The position numbers were made by a program, and so were the translations under genes. The notes below the pieces were generated by a model. The model made no database searches. It worked only from the letters and a program-made list of their open reading frames with translations, and had not been told where the DNA came from. This document shows, piece by piece, positions 1 to 10,619 of a DNA stretch of 64,000 nt (positions are counted from its first letter, which is position 1; the number at the start of each line of letters is the position of its first letter). Origin of the DNA: Eucalyptus grandis (lineage: Eukaryota > Streptophyta > Magnoliopsida > Myrtales > Myrtaceae); NCBI RefSeq assembly GCF_016545825.1, contig NC_052619.1, positions 73,294,115 through 73,358,114 of the forward strand. Direction: 5' to 3'.

Positions 1-895
1 CTTGAGGTGGATTAGTAGCCCAATTTGGTGAGAGGAATCCATGTCTGTGGGCCTTCGTACCGGTTGGCTAGGCATTTGCATCTCTTCGACAGTGCTGCAA
101 CTTGAGGTTTTGGAAACAAGACAGCATAGCTTCAGTTTGGCGAAAAGGACATGGCATTCCCATGGCGGCAGACGGTCCTGGTTGATGACTTCAACGAGAA
201 TGAGGGTATCAGTCTCCAACAACAGGTGGGAGCAAGTTTTCATTGTTTTGAGAGGTCCTTGAGGGTGCATAACAGTGCTTGAATCTCCGTCTCGAGTGCA
301 AATGTTGCTGGAACACTCGGGTGAAGCCTCCAATCATTCAGCATGTATGATCTCGAGCAATACGGTGATCACGTCCATTTGATTGGCTATAGGAAAGGCT
401 TCGTCAAGATTTACCTTAATGATACCTTGCTTTGCGGTGGGATCCGGGTGCGATTAGGGTTTGGCCAAGGACGTTTACTTACTTGATTGTTGTTGCTGTG
501 TTCTGAGATGGAGTTGAGCAGAAGCGAGAGCTGTTTCAACAAGCTGGTTGGGGGTGGGTTTGTTGATGGCGAAAGACAAAGTGATTCCGGGCTTTCCATA
601 TCTGCCATAATATTACTGCAATTGTCTCAAAATCAGGTACATTGACCTTCCGTGCTATTAAATCAGCTAGCCAAGCGTCGATGCGGTGTGTGCTATAATT
701 TGAGAAGTTAATCTGCACTTAGGGGTGGTTCCACATATATTGGGTCCAGGGGAAGAACAAAAATAGATGCTCTGTGGTTTCAGGTAAGTGAGAAGAACAA
801 AGTGTACATAATGGGTCGGGGGTAATGCTTCGTCGAAATAGATTAGCTTTGGTAGGTAAGGCGTTTTGACATATGGACCAGAGAAAAGTGCGTAT
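1..895 (-). pseudogene. LINE-type retrotransposon ORF2 3' end (zf-RVT plus RNase H), decayed and cut by the window edge
   Basis: Read on the minus strand from about 895 to 720, the translation fits the plant zf-RVT zinc-binding region: an ALPTKANL-like stretch, then CTLC, then an ETTEHLF segment and a final W. From 718 to 536 follows the usual linker with IWKARNHFVF. From about 420 to 1 comes an RNase H-like (RVT_3) domain: a VNLDEAF start where VN.DGSF is usual, LETDTLILVEVIN, PPWECHVL, and in a shifted frame RRDANA and a W..NPP ending. Stops and frameshifts separate the pieces, so it is dead. The reverse transcriptase part would lie further right but is missing; sequence from about 900 is unrelated repeat DNA. 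The copy is therefore truncated at its 5' side, as LINEs often are. Confidence 0.8.
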
Positions 896-899
896 TTTT

Positions 900-1320
900 A
901 GTTTGATGACTTGTAAGATTTGACTAGTATAACAATTTGAGATTTTACTCTTCTTTTGTTGTAATTGTGTTAGTTTTGTATTTTTTTTTTATATTAATCT
1001 AATTTAAAGGATGATATGTTTGTCACCAATATACCAATTTTGGTTTTGGTAGTCAAAAATTAGTTTGGAGTAAATTTATTATAATTGTATAGTTTATAGT
1101 TTTTTTTTTTATAGTCATTTAGGTTAAATTTATCAATGACGTATTAGTTTAGGGTTTTTTGTTGTTAAAAATTAATTTTGGGTAAATTTGTCAAAAATGT
1201 ATTAGTTTTGGGTTTTTGTGATATTAATATTTTTCTTTGGGTTTTTGGACTTTTGCCTGGCCATATATAGAGAGGGCGCGACTCGCCTAGGGTTGGCAAA
1301 GTTCAGCTAGCCCTCACTTG
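900..1320 (+). repeat. Single unit of the about 600 bp AT-rich repeat family
   Basis: The block has the signature blocks of the array at 20640-28010: GACTAGTATAACAATTTGAG, a VTTAGTTTTG-like box, GGTAAATTTGTCA and a GGGTTTTTGGA header followed by a GC-richer segment (GGGCGCGACTCGCC). It has no coding capacity. It is the left end of the duplicated block, which suggests the duplicated segment originally included the end of such an array. Confidence 0.75.
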
Positions 1321-1479
1321 TGGCTGGCAAAATTGAAAGGTGTTGAACTAAATTAACAAAATAGTAATAGGTTTATGACTTTTTGAACAATTTTCCCTAC
1401 ATGTTTGTCAATAAAGATTTCAGTACATAAAAATAATCAGCAATACCTCGATTTATCCTCGTAATGCCTAAAGTAGGTG

Positions 1480-2062
1480 TAATGCCAACATGTAAATCTT
1501 GGTTTTAGCAACACAATTTTGAATGAAGCAAAAAGTTGGCACACCAAAAAAAATAATCACAAAGCCAACTCGTATGACAACTGCAATTCCAGCCTTTTCA
1601 TATGTCGCATTCATTATACCATGTTGGGTTAATACCAATATTGGTACCGTGTAAGTCACCGCAGCGAAAATTATAGCTACCCAGATTATTAATATGCAAG
1701 TTTTGTACATATCGCGTTAAGGACATGCCGCTAATGAGAAGCGGAATTGTTGTAAATGATGATAGGATACAAATGGTACTGTATGACACAAAAAGATGTA
1801 TGCTCATCATAATACTAGTAAACCGTTATGGCGATGTCCGTGTTGTAATGTTTTTCGGCTACGGAATCCTCCTACCATACGCCTCCAAGAGGACTCATCG
1901 CCGCTTGAAATGCCATGGTGGCAAGTAAAATTGCGACGACCATCATAGACTACATACCTTTCTACTAATTTATGTTTTATTTGCCTCTTATTTGGTTGTG
2001 CTACACGCGGACGATATTCCCCCTCGGAGGTGGCCATATCCTCCATAGATAAAAATTACCTT
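1480..2062 (-). pseudogene. PGG-domain (ankyrin/ITN1-type) membrane protein gene remnant, left arm of an inverted repeat
   Basis: Minus-strand frames give pieces of a PGG domain: a LLATMAFQA-like start (about 1930-1905), a degraded PGG..W segment, NT-containing FVSYSTICILSSFTTIPLLISGMSL (split here across frames), and a downstream hydrophobic part with AVTYTVPILVLT and AGIAVVIRVGFVII. The order matches the transmembrane C-terminal half of plant ankyrin proteins such as ITN1 or BDA1-like. Stops and frame changes make it nonfunctional, and no ankyrin repeats are visible. The paralogue at 28170-28745 is better preserved and makes the assignment clearer. Confidence 0.65.
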
Positions 2063-2117
2063 TTTGTGAACTTCTAAAGAGGAATAACCTTTCTTTATCA
2101 TTTCACAAAAAAAAAAG

Positions 2118-2740
2118 TAACTTTTATTTGTGGAGAACATGGCCACCTCTAGAGGGAATACCGTTTTTGTGTCAGACAACTAAATGAGAGGCAATAAAAC
2201 AATTGTCTATAGAAAGGTATGTAGTTTTTTATGGTCGTCGCAATTTTACTTGCCACCATAGCCTTTTCAAGGAGCAGTGTGTCATCTGGGAAAATTTGGT
2301 AAGCGGACCTCATGGCCGAAAAGCATTACACAACGCATATTGCCATAATGGCTAACAAACATCATGATTAGCATACATTTTTGTGTCATGCAATACTATT
2401 TGTTTCCTATCGTCATTTACAATAATTCTGCTTCTCATTAGCGGTGTGTCGTGATGTGCACAAAACTTGCCTATTAATAATCTAAGTTGCCATAATTTTC
2501 GCGGCGGTGACTTACACAGTACCAATATTGGTATTAACCCCGCATGGTTGAATGTGACATATGAAAAAACTAGAACTGTACTTATGATATGAGTTGTCTT
2601 TATGATTATTCTTTTGGTTTGCCAACTTTTCCGCATCACACCTATTTCTAACATGCCCCCTTTGCAATTCGCAGTCACAATGTAGAATGTCCAATGGATA
2701 GATACTACACACATCCAATGCATGAATTCTTAATATTGCA
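2118..2740 (+). pseudogene. Second PGG-domain remnant, right arm of the inverted repeat
   Basis: The plus strand repeats the sequence of the minus-strand arm at 1480-2062: GGTATGTAGT, TTTTACTTGCCACCATAG and the gtcatttac block recur in reverse complement across a spacer of only about 60 bp. Translation gives MAEKHYTTHIAIMANKHHD, then broken TM segments and MNVTYEKT-like text, parallel to the other arm. The two remnants are head to head. Frameshifts and stops are frequent. Copy B carries the equivalent arm, split by an LTR element at 28998-33076. Confidence 0.62.
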
Positions 2741-2744
2741 TTGA

Positions 2745-3370
2745 CTGTTGTGATGATCTGTTTCATGATATTACTAGTTTTCGCCATCTTCCTTTGCCTA
2801 CTTATTAGGTCTGAATACCCCATATTGAAAGTCGTTGGATTGACTGTGTCCAATTTCACAGTCAATACATCCACCAAGGCCGATTGGAAAGCTGCCCTCT
2901 TGGTGGAAAAACTAGAGACCTACGAGAGCAACACTTGGCATTGGCATCAACGGAGCCATCCGTGCTATGGGCTGCTGGTAGGATTATTATAAAGGCGAAT
3001 ATGATGGAGAGGCCTGAGGAGGCAGTGTTTTAGGACATGGATTAAGAGTGGAGGTTTGTGAGGATAGTGGCTATCGAATTGGGTATGAGGATGCAAAGCA
3101 TTTACGTGCTTGGGTCGTGGTGGAAGAAGTACTACTGCCTCATTAAAGCACACCATAACAACTTGAGGGTAGCTTTTGCAAAATTTAAATGGGAGAAAAG
3201 CTTAGTCATTGGCGATAATCTTTCGTCCAATAATTTTTCGTCGTGCTTTTATATCGATGTTGATTCGATCCATCCACGACCCTACTCTTAGTTGTTGCTA
3301 TTGATGTCAAGGTTTATGAGATCGCCGTGTACTATTTTTGCCCATAGAGATCTTTTTCTTTTCCATCTAT
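2745..3370 (+). repeat. Arm 1 of a second inverted repeat, with hydrophobic ORF remnants
   Basis: The plus strand has an 83-codon open stretch (2741-2992) starting with a hydrophobic MILLVFAIFLCLL segment, then a second stretch containing NNLRVAFAKFK and DDNLSSNN-like text up to about 3290. The same sequence occurs in reverse complement at about 3790-4460, at roughly 70-80 percent identity by eye, with a spacer of about 420 bp. It lies directly downstream of the plus-strand PGG arm and may be part of the same ancestral gene. I do not recognise a domain. Confidence 0.55.
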
Positions 3371-3789
3371 AATTTAGTGTTTATGATTTTTTTTCACTTC
3401 TACTTTATTGTTAAACGATTGTGTGGCATTTATAAAATGCAGTGAATATTCTAAGACAAAGTCCAATGTTATATGAAATTGTTAATTATGGAAGATGAGT
3501 ATACGTTGCGTGAAGTGCATCACGCTTACTAAATTGAACATTTGTCTGATGTATATCAATGAATTAAGATTTGAAATATTATTTAAATCGCTAGTATTTT
3601 GCCCGATATATAACTCAATTAAGTTTTTAAAGTAAAATTTAGTACTTGTGAATCTCAACAGATGAGATAGCTTGCAAGTTACAACCCGGTCCCATTTTGA
3701 TATATATATTTAGTACTTGCGAATTTCTTATATCATTCAAAAATCACGGATCACTAAATTATATGAAAAATAAAAAGAACATTATGGCC

Positions 3790-4460
3790 AATAAGAGTTC
3801 AAAGGTGGGCTCGTAAATGTTACTATCAATAGCAGCTCCTAAGCTGGGTCTTTGGATGGATTCAATCAAAATTGTTATAAGAGCACGACGGAAGATTATA
3901 GCCAACAACTAAATTATTGCTGGAAACTAAAGCTTCACTCCCCGTAACTTTGCAAAAACAACCTTCATGTTGTCACAATGAGCTTCAATGCCATCATAGC
4001 CCTTCTTTCACAGCCCAAACACGTATGTGCCTCGCATCCTCAGACCCACCCTAACAACCACTATCCCTATGGACCTCCACTCATAATCCACCTCCGACAC
4101 CACTGCCTCCTTAGGCCTCTCTATTGTCATCTTCGCCTTTATCAAGGCCTATTGGCCAACCGTAGCACGATTGGCTCTAATGCCAAGGATTGCACTGGAT
4201 CCCGATGATAGTAGATGAAACACTCAACTTCACGGAAATACAGGTTTTCGTAAATCTCTGATTTCACCACCAAGAGGGCGGCATTTCAATTAGTCCTGAT
4301 GGATGCAATGACTGATATTGAACATAGTCAGCCCCACGACTTTCAATATGGGGTAATTAGGTCCATTAGGGAGGTAGAGGAAGATGGCAAAAACAAGTAA
4401 CACTATGAACTAGGTTAATATGACAATCAATGTGCAACAAAGAATCCATGCGTCGGATGT
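3790..4460 (-). repeat. Arm 2 of the second inverted repeat
   Basis: Read on the minus strand it gives FIVLLVFAIFLYL, PILKVVGLT and NMKVVFAKL, matching the plus-strand arm at 2745-3370 with stops and indels. The two copies are tail to tail. The plus-strand ORF at 3978-4208 is only its complement. The same arrangement recurs in copy B at 33565-34180 and 34640-35290. Confidence 0.55.
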
Positions 4461-4842
4461 GTCTACGGCATCATTTGTCGGACATTTTACTTGTGTAATA
4501 GTACTGTTACTTTCGCCGAGTAACAATAGAATTTGAATTCTTCTTCTTCTTTAATGACTAGCGCCTAGATACTTACTTCTTGTAGAAAATGATTACTTTT
4601 GCGTGAGTGCAACATTTAAAGAAATAAACCCAACGACATTATTCAGAAAAATAAAGTTGTAGGGTAATTAACTGCAAATTTTAGATGGTGAAATATAAGT
4701 TCTAAATAAAATAAATAAAATTTAAGAGTCCATAACTAGAGAAAATTACATATCCAATATGTAAATTATCTACATATATATTAGACTTTTTTTCAAAGTT
4801 TTTTTTATATTAGGTAAGGTATACTGGAAAATCAAGTGTATT

Positions 4843-5575
4843 TGACACAACACCTTCTTCTTTGAGGAAAGGGATAGATTTAGAGGTAATGTCAAGTTAG
4901 GACCAACAATCCTTGTTCAGTGCAAGTTCTCCCAAATTCTTACCTCGCACAATGTTGAGATATTAAATTTTGATTTACCCAACTAAAATTTTATATTAGG
5001 AGTTGAGATCAACTAGAAACCAAGTTAGTTATTGGAGTACACATCACTTTCTACATAACTAGAAATCTAGAGTCTTAGACTTGATTACACTTCTTTACTA
5101 ACTAGTGCCATTCCAAAACTTGATTATTTGTTAACTAAGTATCACATGCAGTTTTTTTTTTTTTGTTCAATCATTACTCTTAAAGTTTATGTCCAATAAG
5201 TGTCCTATGTAATGTTTTTATATTTATTATGGTCCTAAAATGTAATCTAACCATTCAATTAAAACAGGAAAATCACAATTAAAAATTAATATACAAGAAT
5301 TACAATCGATTCACTCAAAGATAGTAGTGAAAGGATAGCCAACGAATGAAGTGCAATAAAAAAAAGCCCGATAAGAAATGGGCAAAGAATTTAACAGTCT
5401 TGTTATCATGAGCTTAGTTCGAATTGATTTCAATTTCTTTTCTAAAGGATTGACCTTCTAAAACTAAACTATATCAAATGTGTCTACTAAAACCCTGAAC
5501 CATGTGTACACTAACTAAATGAAACTTCTAATTTTCTTATTTTATTTTATTATTTATTATTTATTTCTAGATATG
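4843..5575 (-). mobile_element. Decayed LTR fragment, same family as the elements at 15263 and 28998
   Basis: The segment starts TGACACAACACC and continues with GAGGAAAGGGATAG, GTTCTCCCAAATTC, GAGATATT, AGTTGAGATCAACTAGAAACCAAG, TGGAGTACACATCACTTTCTACATAAC and TGATTACAC. The nested LTR at 15263 shows TGTCACAACC, GGGAGGGAACAAG, GCTCTCCCAAGCC, GGGATATT, GGTCGGCTAGAAACC and TACCTCACTTCCTACGCAACC in the same order. It is therefore the 3' part of that LTR in minus orientation, heavily mutated. The far end is not recognisable. A duplicate lies at 35683. Confidence 0.6.
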
Positions 5576-6477
5576 GGCCATGGATACAAGTTAGGGTTCT
5601 CCTATCAAGCCCCCTCAATCTAATTAACCCATTTCCCTAAAATTCAAATTCAGCCCAAATATATTTTAATGAAGTTAAGCCCAAACTTTCCGACACCGTT
5701 CAAGCCCAAAATTCATTATTGAACCTTAATCGAGCCTATCTTGAAGGACGACTGCTCCAAGAACGCACTCTAATTCTGTTTTCCAATATAAAACCCATCC
5801 TCTAATTCTCTCCCCCTTTTTATGGTTTTATCATGCAGTTGTTATTATTATTGTCCATCGTTTTAGTATCATTACCAAGAAACCTTGATGACTCATTTTT
5901 TAATCTCAGACAATTAAAATTTCAACAATACTTCATATCGGACTGGAAATCGCACAATTTATCATTGGCCACTGCCAATCTTTGAAACATGATTATCAAC
6001 CACCCCCATGTGTTGCCAAATAATCGCCGCACTCGTTGGTCACCATCATCCACCCATCTCGATTTTCTACTAACTCAATGATATCTCATTCATAGAACTC
6101 GAAATGTACAGCTAATGTATATAGAGACATACCCGCGGAAACGAGATCGGAGCACAGAAATCGGACCGTAATGATCGAATCGTTTCCTCCGGACGCCCAC
6201 CGCAGAACCACGACAGCAGGCAAACCATCCGGAAATAAAAGAAAAGAATATGTCAGTTGCAGTCAACAGATAAAATCTCAGAAAATCGTATTTGATGAAT
6301 CATGAGGCAACCGGTGACATACAAAACAACATCGGGCTGTCTTCGGATCGAACGAAAAATAGGCGTCATCTCGCTTGAGGGTTCTGGATGGAACGTTATA
6401 GTAATGTTTGGATCTGACACCATCGCATCAACACGGATTTCAGGTCAAACCATGAACAAAAGATTCAATATCAGTCA
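5576..6477. other. Duplicated noncoding segment, unidentified
   Basis: No coding region is recognised. The stretch is shared with copy B (about 36490-37440). It includes a pyrimidine-rich part, a TCGATTTTCTACTAACTC motif, and a moderately GC-rich part around 6130-6230 (ACATACCCGCGGAAACGAG, CCGGACGCCCACCGC). It could be an LTR or leader of an old element or a promoter fragment. Copy B has about 45 extra bases near 37297-37341. Confidence 0.4.
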
Positions 6478-6644
6478 GATTTCCTGCGAACATTACCATG
6501 ACGTTATTTTTTTTTTATATTGTTTCAGATCAAAGATTGAACCGAGATGAGGAGTACTTGGATCTCACCTGCTCTTTTGCTCGCATCTTCATCTTCTTCG
6601 GACGCCAGCGAGAGCGAGAGAAAGCGAGAGAAAGCGAGAGTTAG

Positions 6645-6684
<40 letters not shown>

Positions 6685-6895
6685 GCTCTTCCGTTTTTGA
6701 GGGGCTTCAAGGACTATGGTCATTTGAACTTGGATAAGATAGGTTTCCTGCGAACATTACCATGACGTTATTTTTTTATACTGTTTTAGATCAAAGATTG
6801 AACCGAGATGAGGTGTGTTTGGATCTCACCTGCTCTTTTGCTCGCATCTTCATCTTCTTCGGACGCCAGCGAGAGAGAGAGAAAGCGAGAGTTAG

Positions 6896-6933
<38 letters not shown>

Positions 6934-6990
6934 GCTCTTCCGTTTCTGAGGGGGCTTCAAGGACTCTGGCCATTTGAACTTTGATAAGAT
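6478..6990. repeat. Tandem pair of about 262 bp units, each ending in a GA microsatellite
   Basis: The first unit starts at 6478 (GATTTCCTGCGAACATTACC) and the second at 6741 (GGTTTCCTGCGAACATTACC). Both contain ATCAAAGATTGAACCGAGATGAGG, CATCTTCTTCGGACGCCAGCGAG, a GA run (6647-6681 and 6898-6930) and ATGAGCTCTTCCGTTT. They are near-identical, so this tandem duplication is much younger than the A/B duplication. The ORFs over the GA runs are low-complexity artefacts. Confidence 0.8.
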
Positions 6991-9780
6991 GGATTTCTCT
7001 GTTGAGATTTCGTGGGTTTGAATGGGTCAAAGAAGAGAGAATCTCGGATATGGCAGCGTTAACCGTCGCCGGCTGAAGACTAATCGGACTGACTCAACAA
7101 CTCTATTTCTTCTTCTTCTTACTTTTTTTTTTAAATTTTTTTTTAATGAATGCTTAACTGATCGACACAAATTTAGGTGCCAATGATAATTTATTGTGTA
7201 ATAGTGTTGAGGCTAAAGATTGTGCAATTTGGGTGTATAAGTTGCAGGACTAAGAAACACTTGAGATGAGGGAGGAGTCTTTAATCTTTGAACTCGAAAC
7301 TTTTAGGCTGATTCAGGATTTTTTTATCCAAGACCTTGTACTTTTGTAAGTATCAAATACATTTCATAGTTGATTTAATAAGTGTCGGTTCAATTTGTGT
7401 AATTGACTAATCGTCGAAAAATAAACTAATGAACCAAAACTCATCAACTTAACATTATTTTTATCTTAAAAATATCCCCAATTAAAAAATACTTGGTTTT
7501 TTAGAAACCTTAGTTTCACTTTGGTTGTTTGCTAAATAAATTTTCTTAAAGTACAAGTAAGTACAAAAGCTAATTTTAGGAAACAAAACTTTGTGTGTTT
7601 CGAATTAAAGTTGTAGTGTCTAAAATTTAGTGAATATTAAGGGAAGCTTATTGAAGGAATAAATTAAGTCACCCTTGAAATTATCTTGATCTAATTTTGA
7701 ATTGAATTGAAAGATAATGCATTAATCACATTATTAACTAGAAGTTATATTTCAAAATCTGAGTATCATTCATGTATTAATATATATTTCTTGTTTTGAC
7801 TTCATCACAAACTACATCGATAAACCTATATATTTAAAGTTACTTTATTTTTAGAGAATAAAACCCCAAATTATACTCATTATAACATATTTACTGTAAT
7901 TTTTTTTTTTGCATGATACAATAAATCCTAAACTTATACCTATGGGATACATTTACCCCTCGTCAAGATTTCACCAATGAACACCACTAAAATCCGCGTT
8001 GACATTGCACTCATGTGGCTTCTCGACGTCTTTTTGGCTGAAAAATCAAATATGTCCTAAGGGAACAAGTTTGGAGTTTTTGATGTTACAAAATAAATTT
8101 GGGGTAGATGTGCTAAATTGGGCATAGTTTGAGGTGTTTTCTGTTTTTTTTCCTTATTTTTATATGGTTTTTACAAATTTAAAATCAATGAGATGAATTC
8201 AAAGATACAAGTGTTTTAGAAGGATTATAGAAATTTATTTCAAAATATTTTATCCTGATCTTTATCAATATTATTGATCAAATACATTTAAAGATGATTT
8301 TCTTTATTTATTTTCAGTTTTAAATTTAAATCTAAAAAGTGATAGATGTGTAGACAAGTCACTAAACTAATCATACTTGGTTGAATTTAGGCTACGTGCA
8401 CATGATGAGCAAAGGAGCAGTTATGGCTTTTTGTTCTCTTAAATTTTACTCGACAAATTAAGCAATAAGTTATTGTAAAAAGTTAAAAAAGAAGAATAAG
8501 TAAATAGTGCTCAAAAGAAGTCAAAAAGGAATAATGAATAATAAATAAATAAAGATATATAACGAATAAAAAATAACAAAAGGACAATTCGATCTTGGTC
8601 CAACTCGCACAGTTGACATCTGCGTGCTTGAGGATATGATTTTCTATGCACAAAAAACATAAGAATTGAGCAAAAATCCTCTTTTTGGTTCCCTCTCCTT
8701 TGCCGATCACCCCTGGCCACCAGCTCCGACAACCACAACCTTATCATCGGTCGTCGCTCACACAACGGAGAGAGACCCATTGAGACATTCCAGAGAGTAT
8801 TTTTTGAGTGACATCACCAAAAATTTCTTTCAGAAGATTGACATCTAAAGAGTTCTTTCTCGTTTTTGATTCATCTTCGTGCCCAAGGTGACTCAGCCAT
8901 CATCGGACTGCTACTCCGGAGAAGCACCTGTTCTTCACTATTGACGAAGTCTCACAGGTTACGGTTGCTAATTCGTTCACCATTCGCGACCTGTGATCAC
9001 ATCTTAGCCATTGCGGATCAAATGGCTGAAAATCGTGAAATACTCAACTTGATTTTCAAAGTCTTTCACCACCGATTGTTGCCACCGACGTGTTTGGGAC
9101 CTCCTCTTGTCAGTTCAACAGTCAATCGAGCTTGGCCGGGTGAGGTCTGAATCCTAAGCATAAGGTTTGGAATCCGAGTCTTACCGCGAAGATCCCAAGT
9201 TAGACTCCACGGATCTCGATTGTGACCTCGAAGTCTTGGTTCGAGCACTAGAGTGCTAGGTCCGCCCAGCAAAGTCCTAAGCTAGGTTTGAGGGCCCTAC
9301 GTTCGTGCTCCGGACAATGGCGATAATCATGTCGGTGGGGAGGTCAAGTTGGGATTTTAAATATTGAAAATTTCAATCCTTAGGAGATGTAAATCATTTA
9401 TGGTAATTTACGTCTTGTTATATTTTTTCGTAGATTCAGAAAGAAAAAAAAAAATATCCGGTCCATCATTTTACTTTCAAAAGATATCAAAAAGAAAAAA
9501 AAAATGGAGAAACATTTTTCGATAACCGGATTATACGAGACAAACAAAGTAAAATGACGTTTCTTAAAATATCACGTCATTACTACAGTGTTCAAAGCAC
9601 TCGAGTCATCTCCGATACTTCGTCTGTAATTTTCCATGATCAGCGCTTCTCGTTTTCTTCTTTCGTTTTTCCGCCACATCCTGTACCTTTTTGTGCCACC
9701 AAAGTTTTCTTTCTTCTCAAGCGTCAGTCATTGGATCCATGAAGCAACCCTTCAGATCTAAAGAGCCACTATCCTCGCCC
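6991..9780. other. AT-rich intergenic region, no gene recognised
   Basis: Short ORFs (for example 8866-9150) show no recognisable motif. Around 7900-8160 are phrases of the type seen in plant non-coding repeats (ACTTATACCTATGGGATAC, GGGGTAGATGTGC). Around 9130-9350 is a GC-richer patch without coding signal. Two A-runs lie near 9444-9505. Confidence 0.5.
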
Positions 9781-9789
9781 CCCTAAAAA

Positions 9790-10265
9790 AAGGAGGAACG
9801 TGCCCCTTGCTTTGGCTTTTCAATTCAGAAAGGATAAGAATAAAGTATATCACTTTGTCCCTCTCCTGAATAAAGAAGTCTAATTGAGCATTTGAAACAT
9901 GTGTTGAGAATCTCATCAGTCATCAGTCATATGTCCTCGATGACTCCATGGCATTTTCTCAGAAGCTCCATCCAAAATATAGCTCAACCTATATAAAGCT
10001 CTCTCTCTCTCTCATGGTCTTTTCAATTTCACTGCTTCAGAAACCAAATCATCCCTTCAATCTTCCACATTCAGTGATCTCAAAGCTGCAAATTCTGGCC
10101 CAAAGCGAAAATGCTTCAGGAAGTCTTCAGTCCCTTTGAGACCGAAGAGAAGAAAGGGAGAGGTCAATGTGGATACTCAGGTGGATTTTGGTAGTTCGAT
10201 CTCCTTTCCCATTCTAGATATGGGCTTGTTGAGTGTGGATGAACAATCTTTGCTTTGATTGTGGA
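9790..10265 (+). pseudogene. AP2/ERF gene relic 1, internally deleted
   Basis: The upstream part (AGGAACGTGCCCCTTGCTTTGG, GAGCATTTGAAACATG, AGCTCAACCTATATAAAGCTC with a TATA-like TATATAAA) is a diverged duplicate of the ERF relic 2 promoter at about 10620-10830. The start ATGCTTCAGGAAGTC at 10111 matches relic 2 at 10939 (ATGCTTCAAGAAATC). After about 15 codons it jumps to the 3' end of the gene (GGGAGAGGTCAATGTGG, then ATATGGGCTTGTTGAGTGTGGATGA), which matches relic 2 at 11898-11961. The AP2 domain and most of the gene are deleted. Confidence 0.65.
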
Positions 10266-10619
10266 AACTGCAATTTAGTGTTTTTATCCCATTCCATTAG
10301 GGTTTGTGCACAGGAAAAGAGAAGGAAAAACCTTCTTCGCTATAGATTAATCAACAATTATCCTTTTTTATTGGAGACGTTCCAAACTTGGCCGTAGTTT
10401 AAGCCAAAACGATGTCAGTTTCGAGATTGATTCTCACTTGAATTAAAATTAACAAACGTGGGAGAGAAAAAGTAATAAAACTCCCTATTAATATTTTCTC
10501 TGGTTAGATTGGATGGAGATAGAGAGATCTTTTGACCTATACGGCACCGCACATCGGATCTAAAAACCTTTATTTATATACAAAAGCATGCGAGCATGAT
10601 TGTCCTTCACTAATAAAAT

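Larger units (their letters stand above)
900..6720 (+). repeat. Segmental duplication, copy A
   Basis: This block aligns in the same orientation and order with copy B at about 27820-37681. Shared landmarks are the repeat tail with TTTTGGACTTTTGC (1246 and 27927), the PGG remnants, the second inverted repeat, the decayed LTR, the CAAGCCCCCTCAATCTA stretch (5608 and 36531), the GACATACCCGCG stretch (6126 and 37055) and the GA-rich unit. Copy A is uninterrupted; copy B has gained a 4079 bp LTR element. Small indels and many substitutions separate the two, so the duplication is not recent. Confidence 0.88.

Noticed and set aside
3978..4208. 76-codon plus-strand ORF
   Set aside because: It is the complement of the inverted-repeat arm read on the minus strand.
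6525..7030. Serine/leucine or Arg/Glu repeat ORFs on both strands
   Set aside because: They are translations of GA/CT microsatellites in tandem noncoding units.
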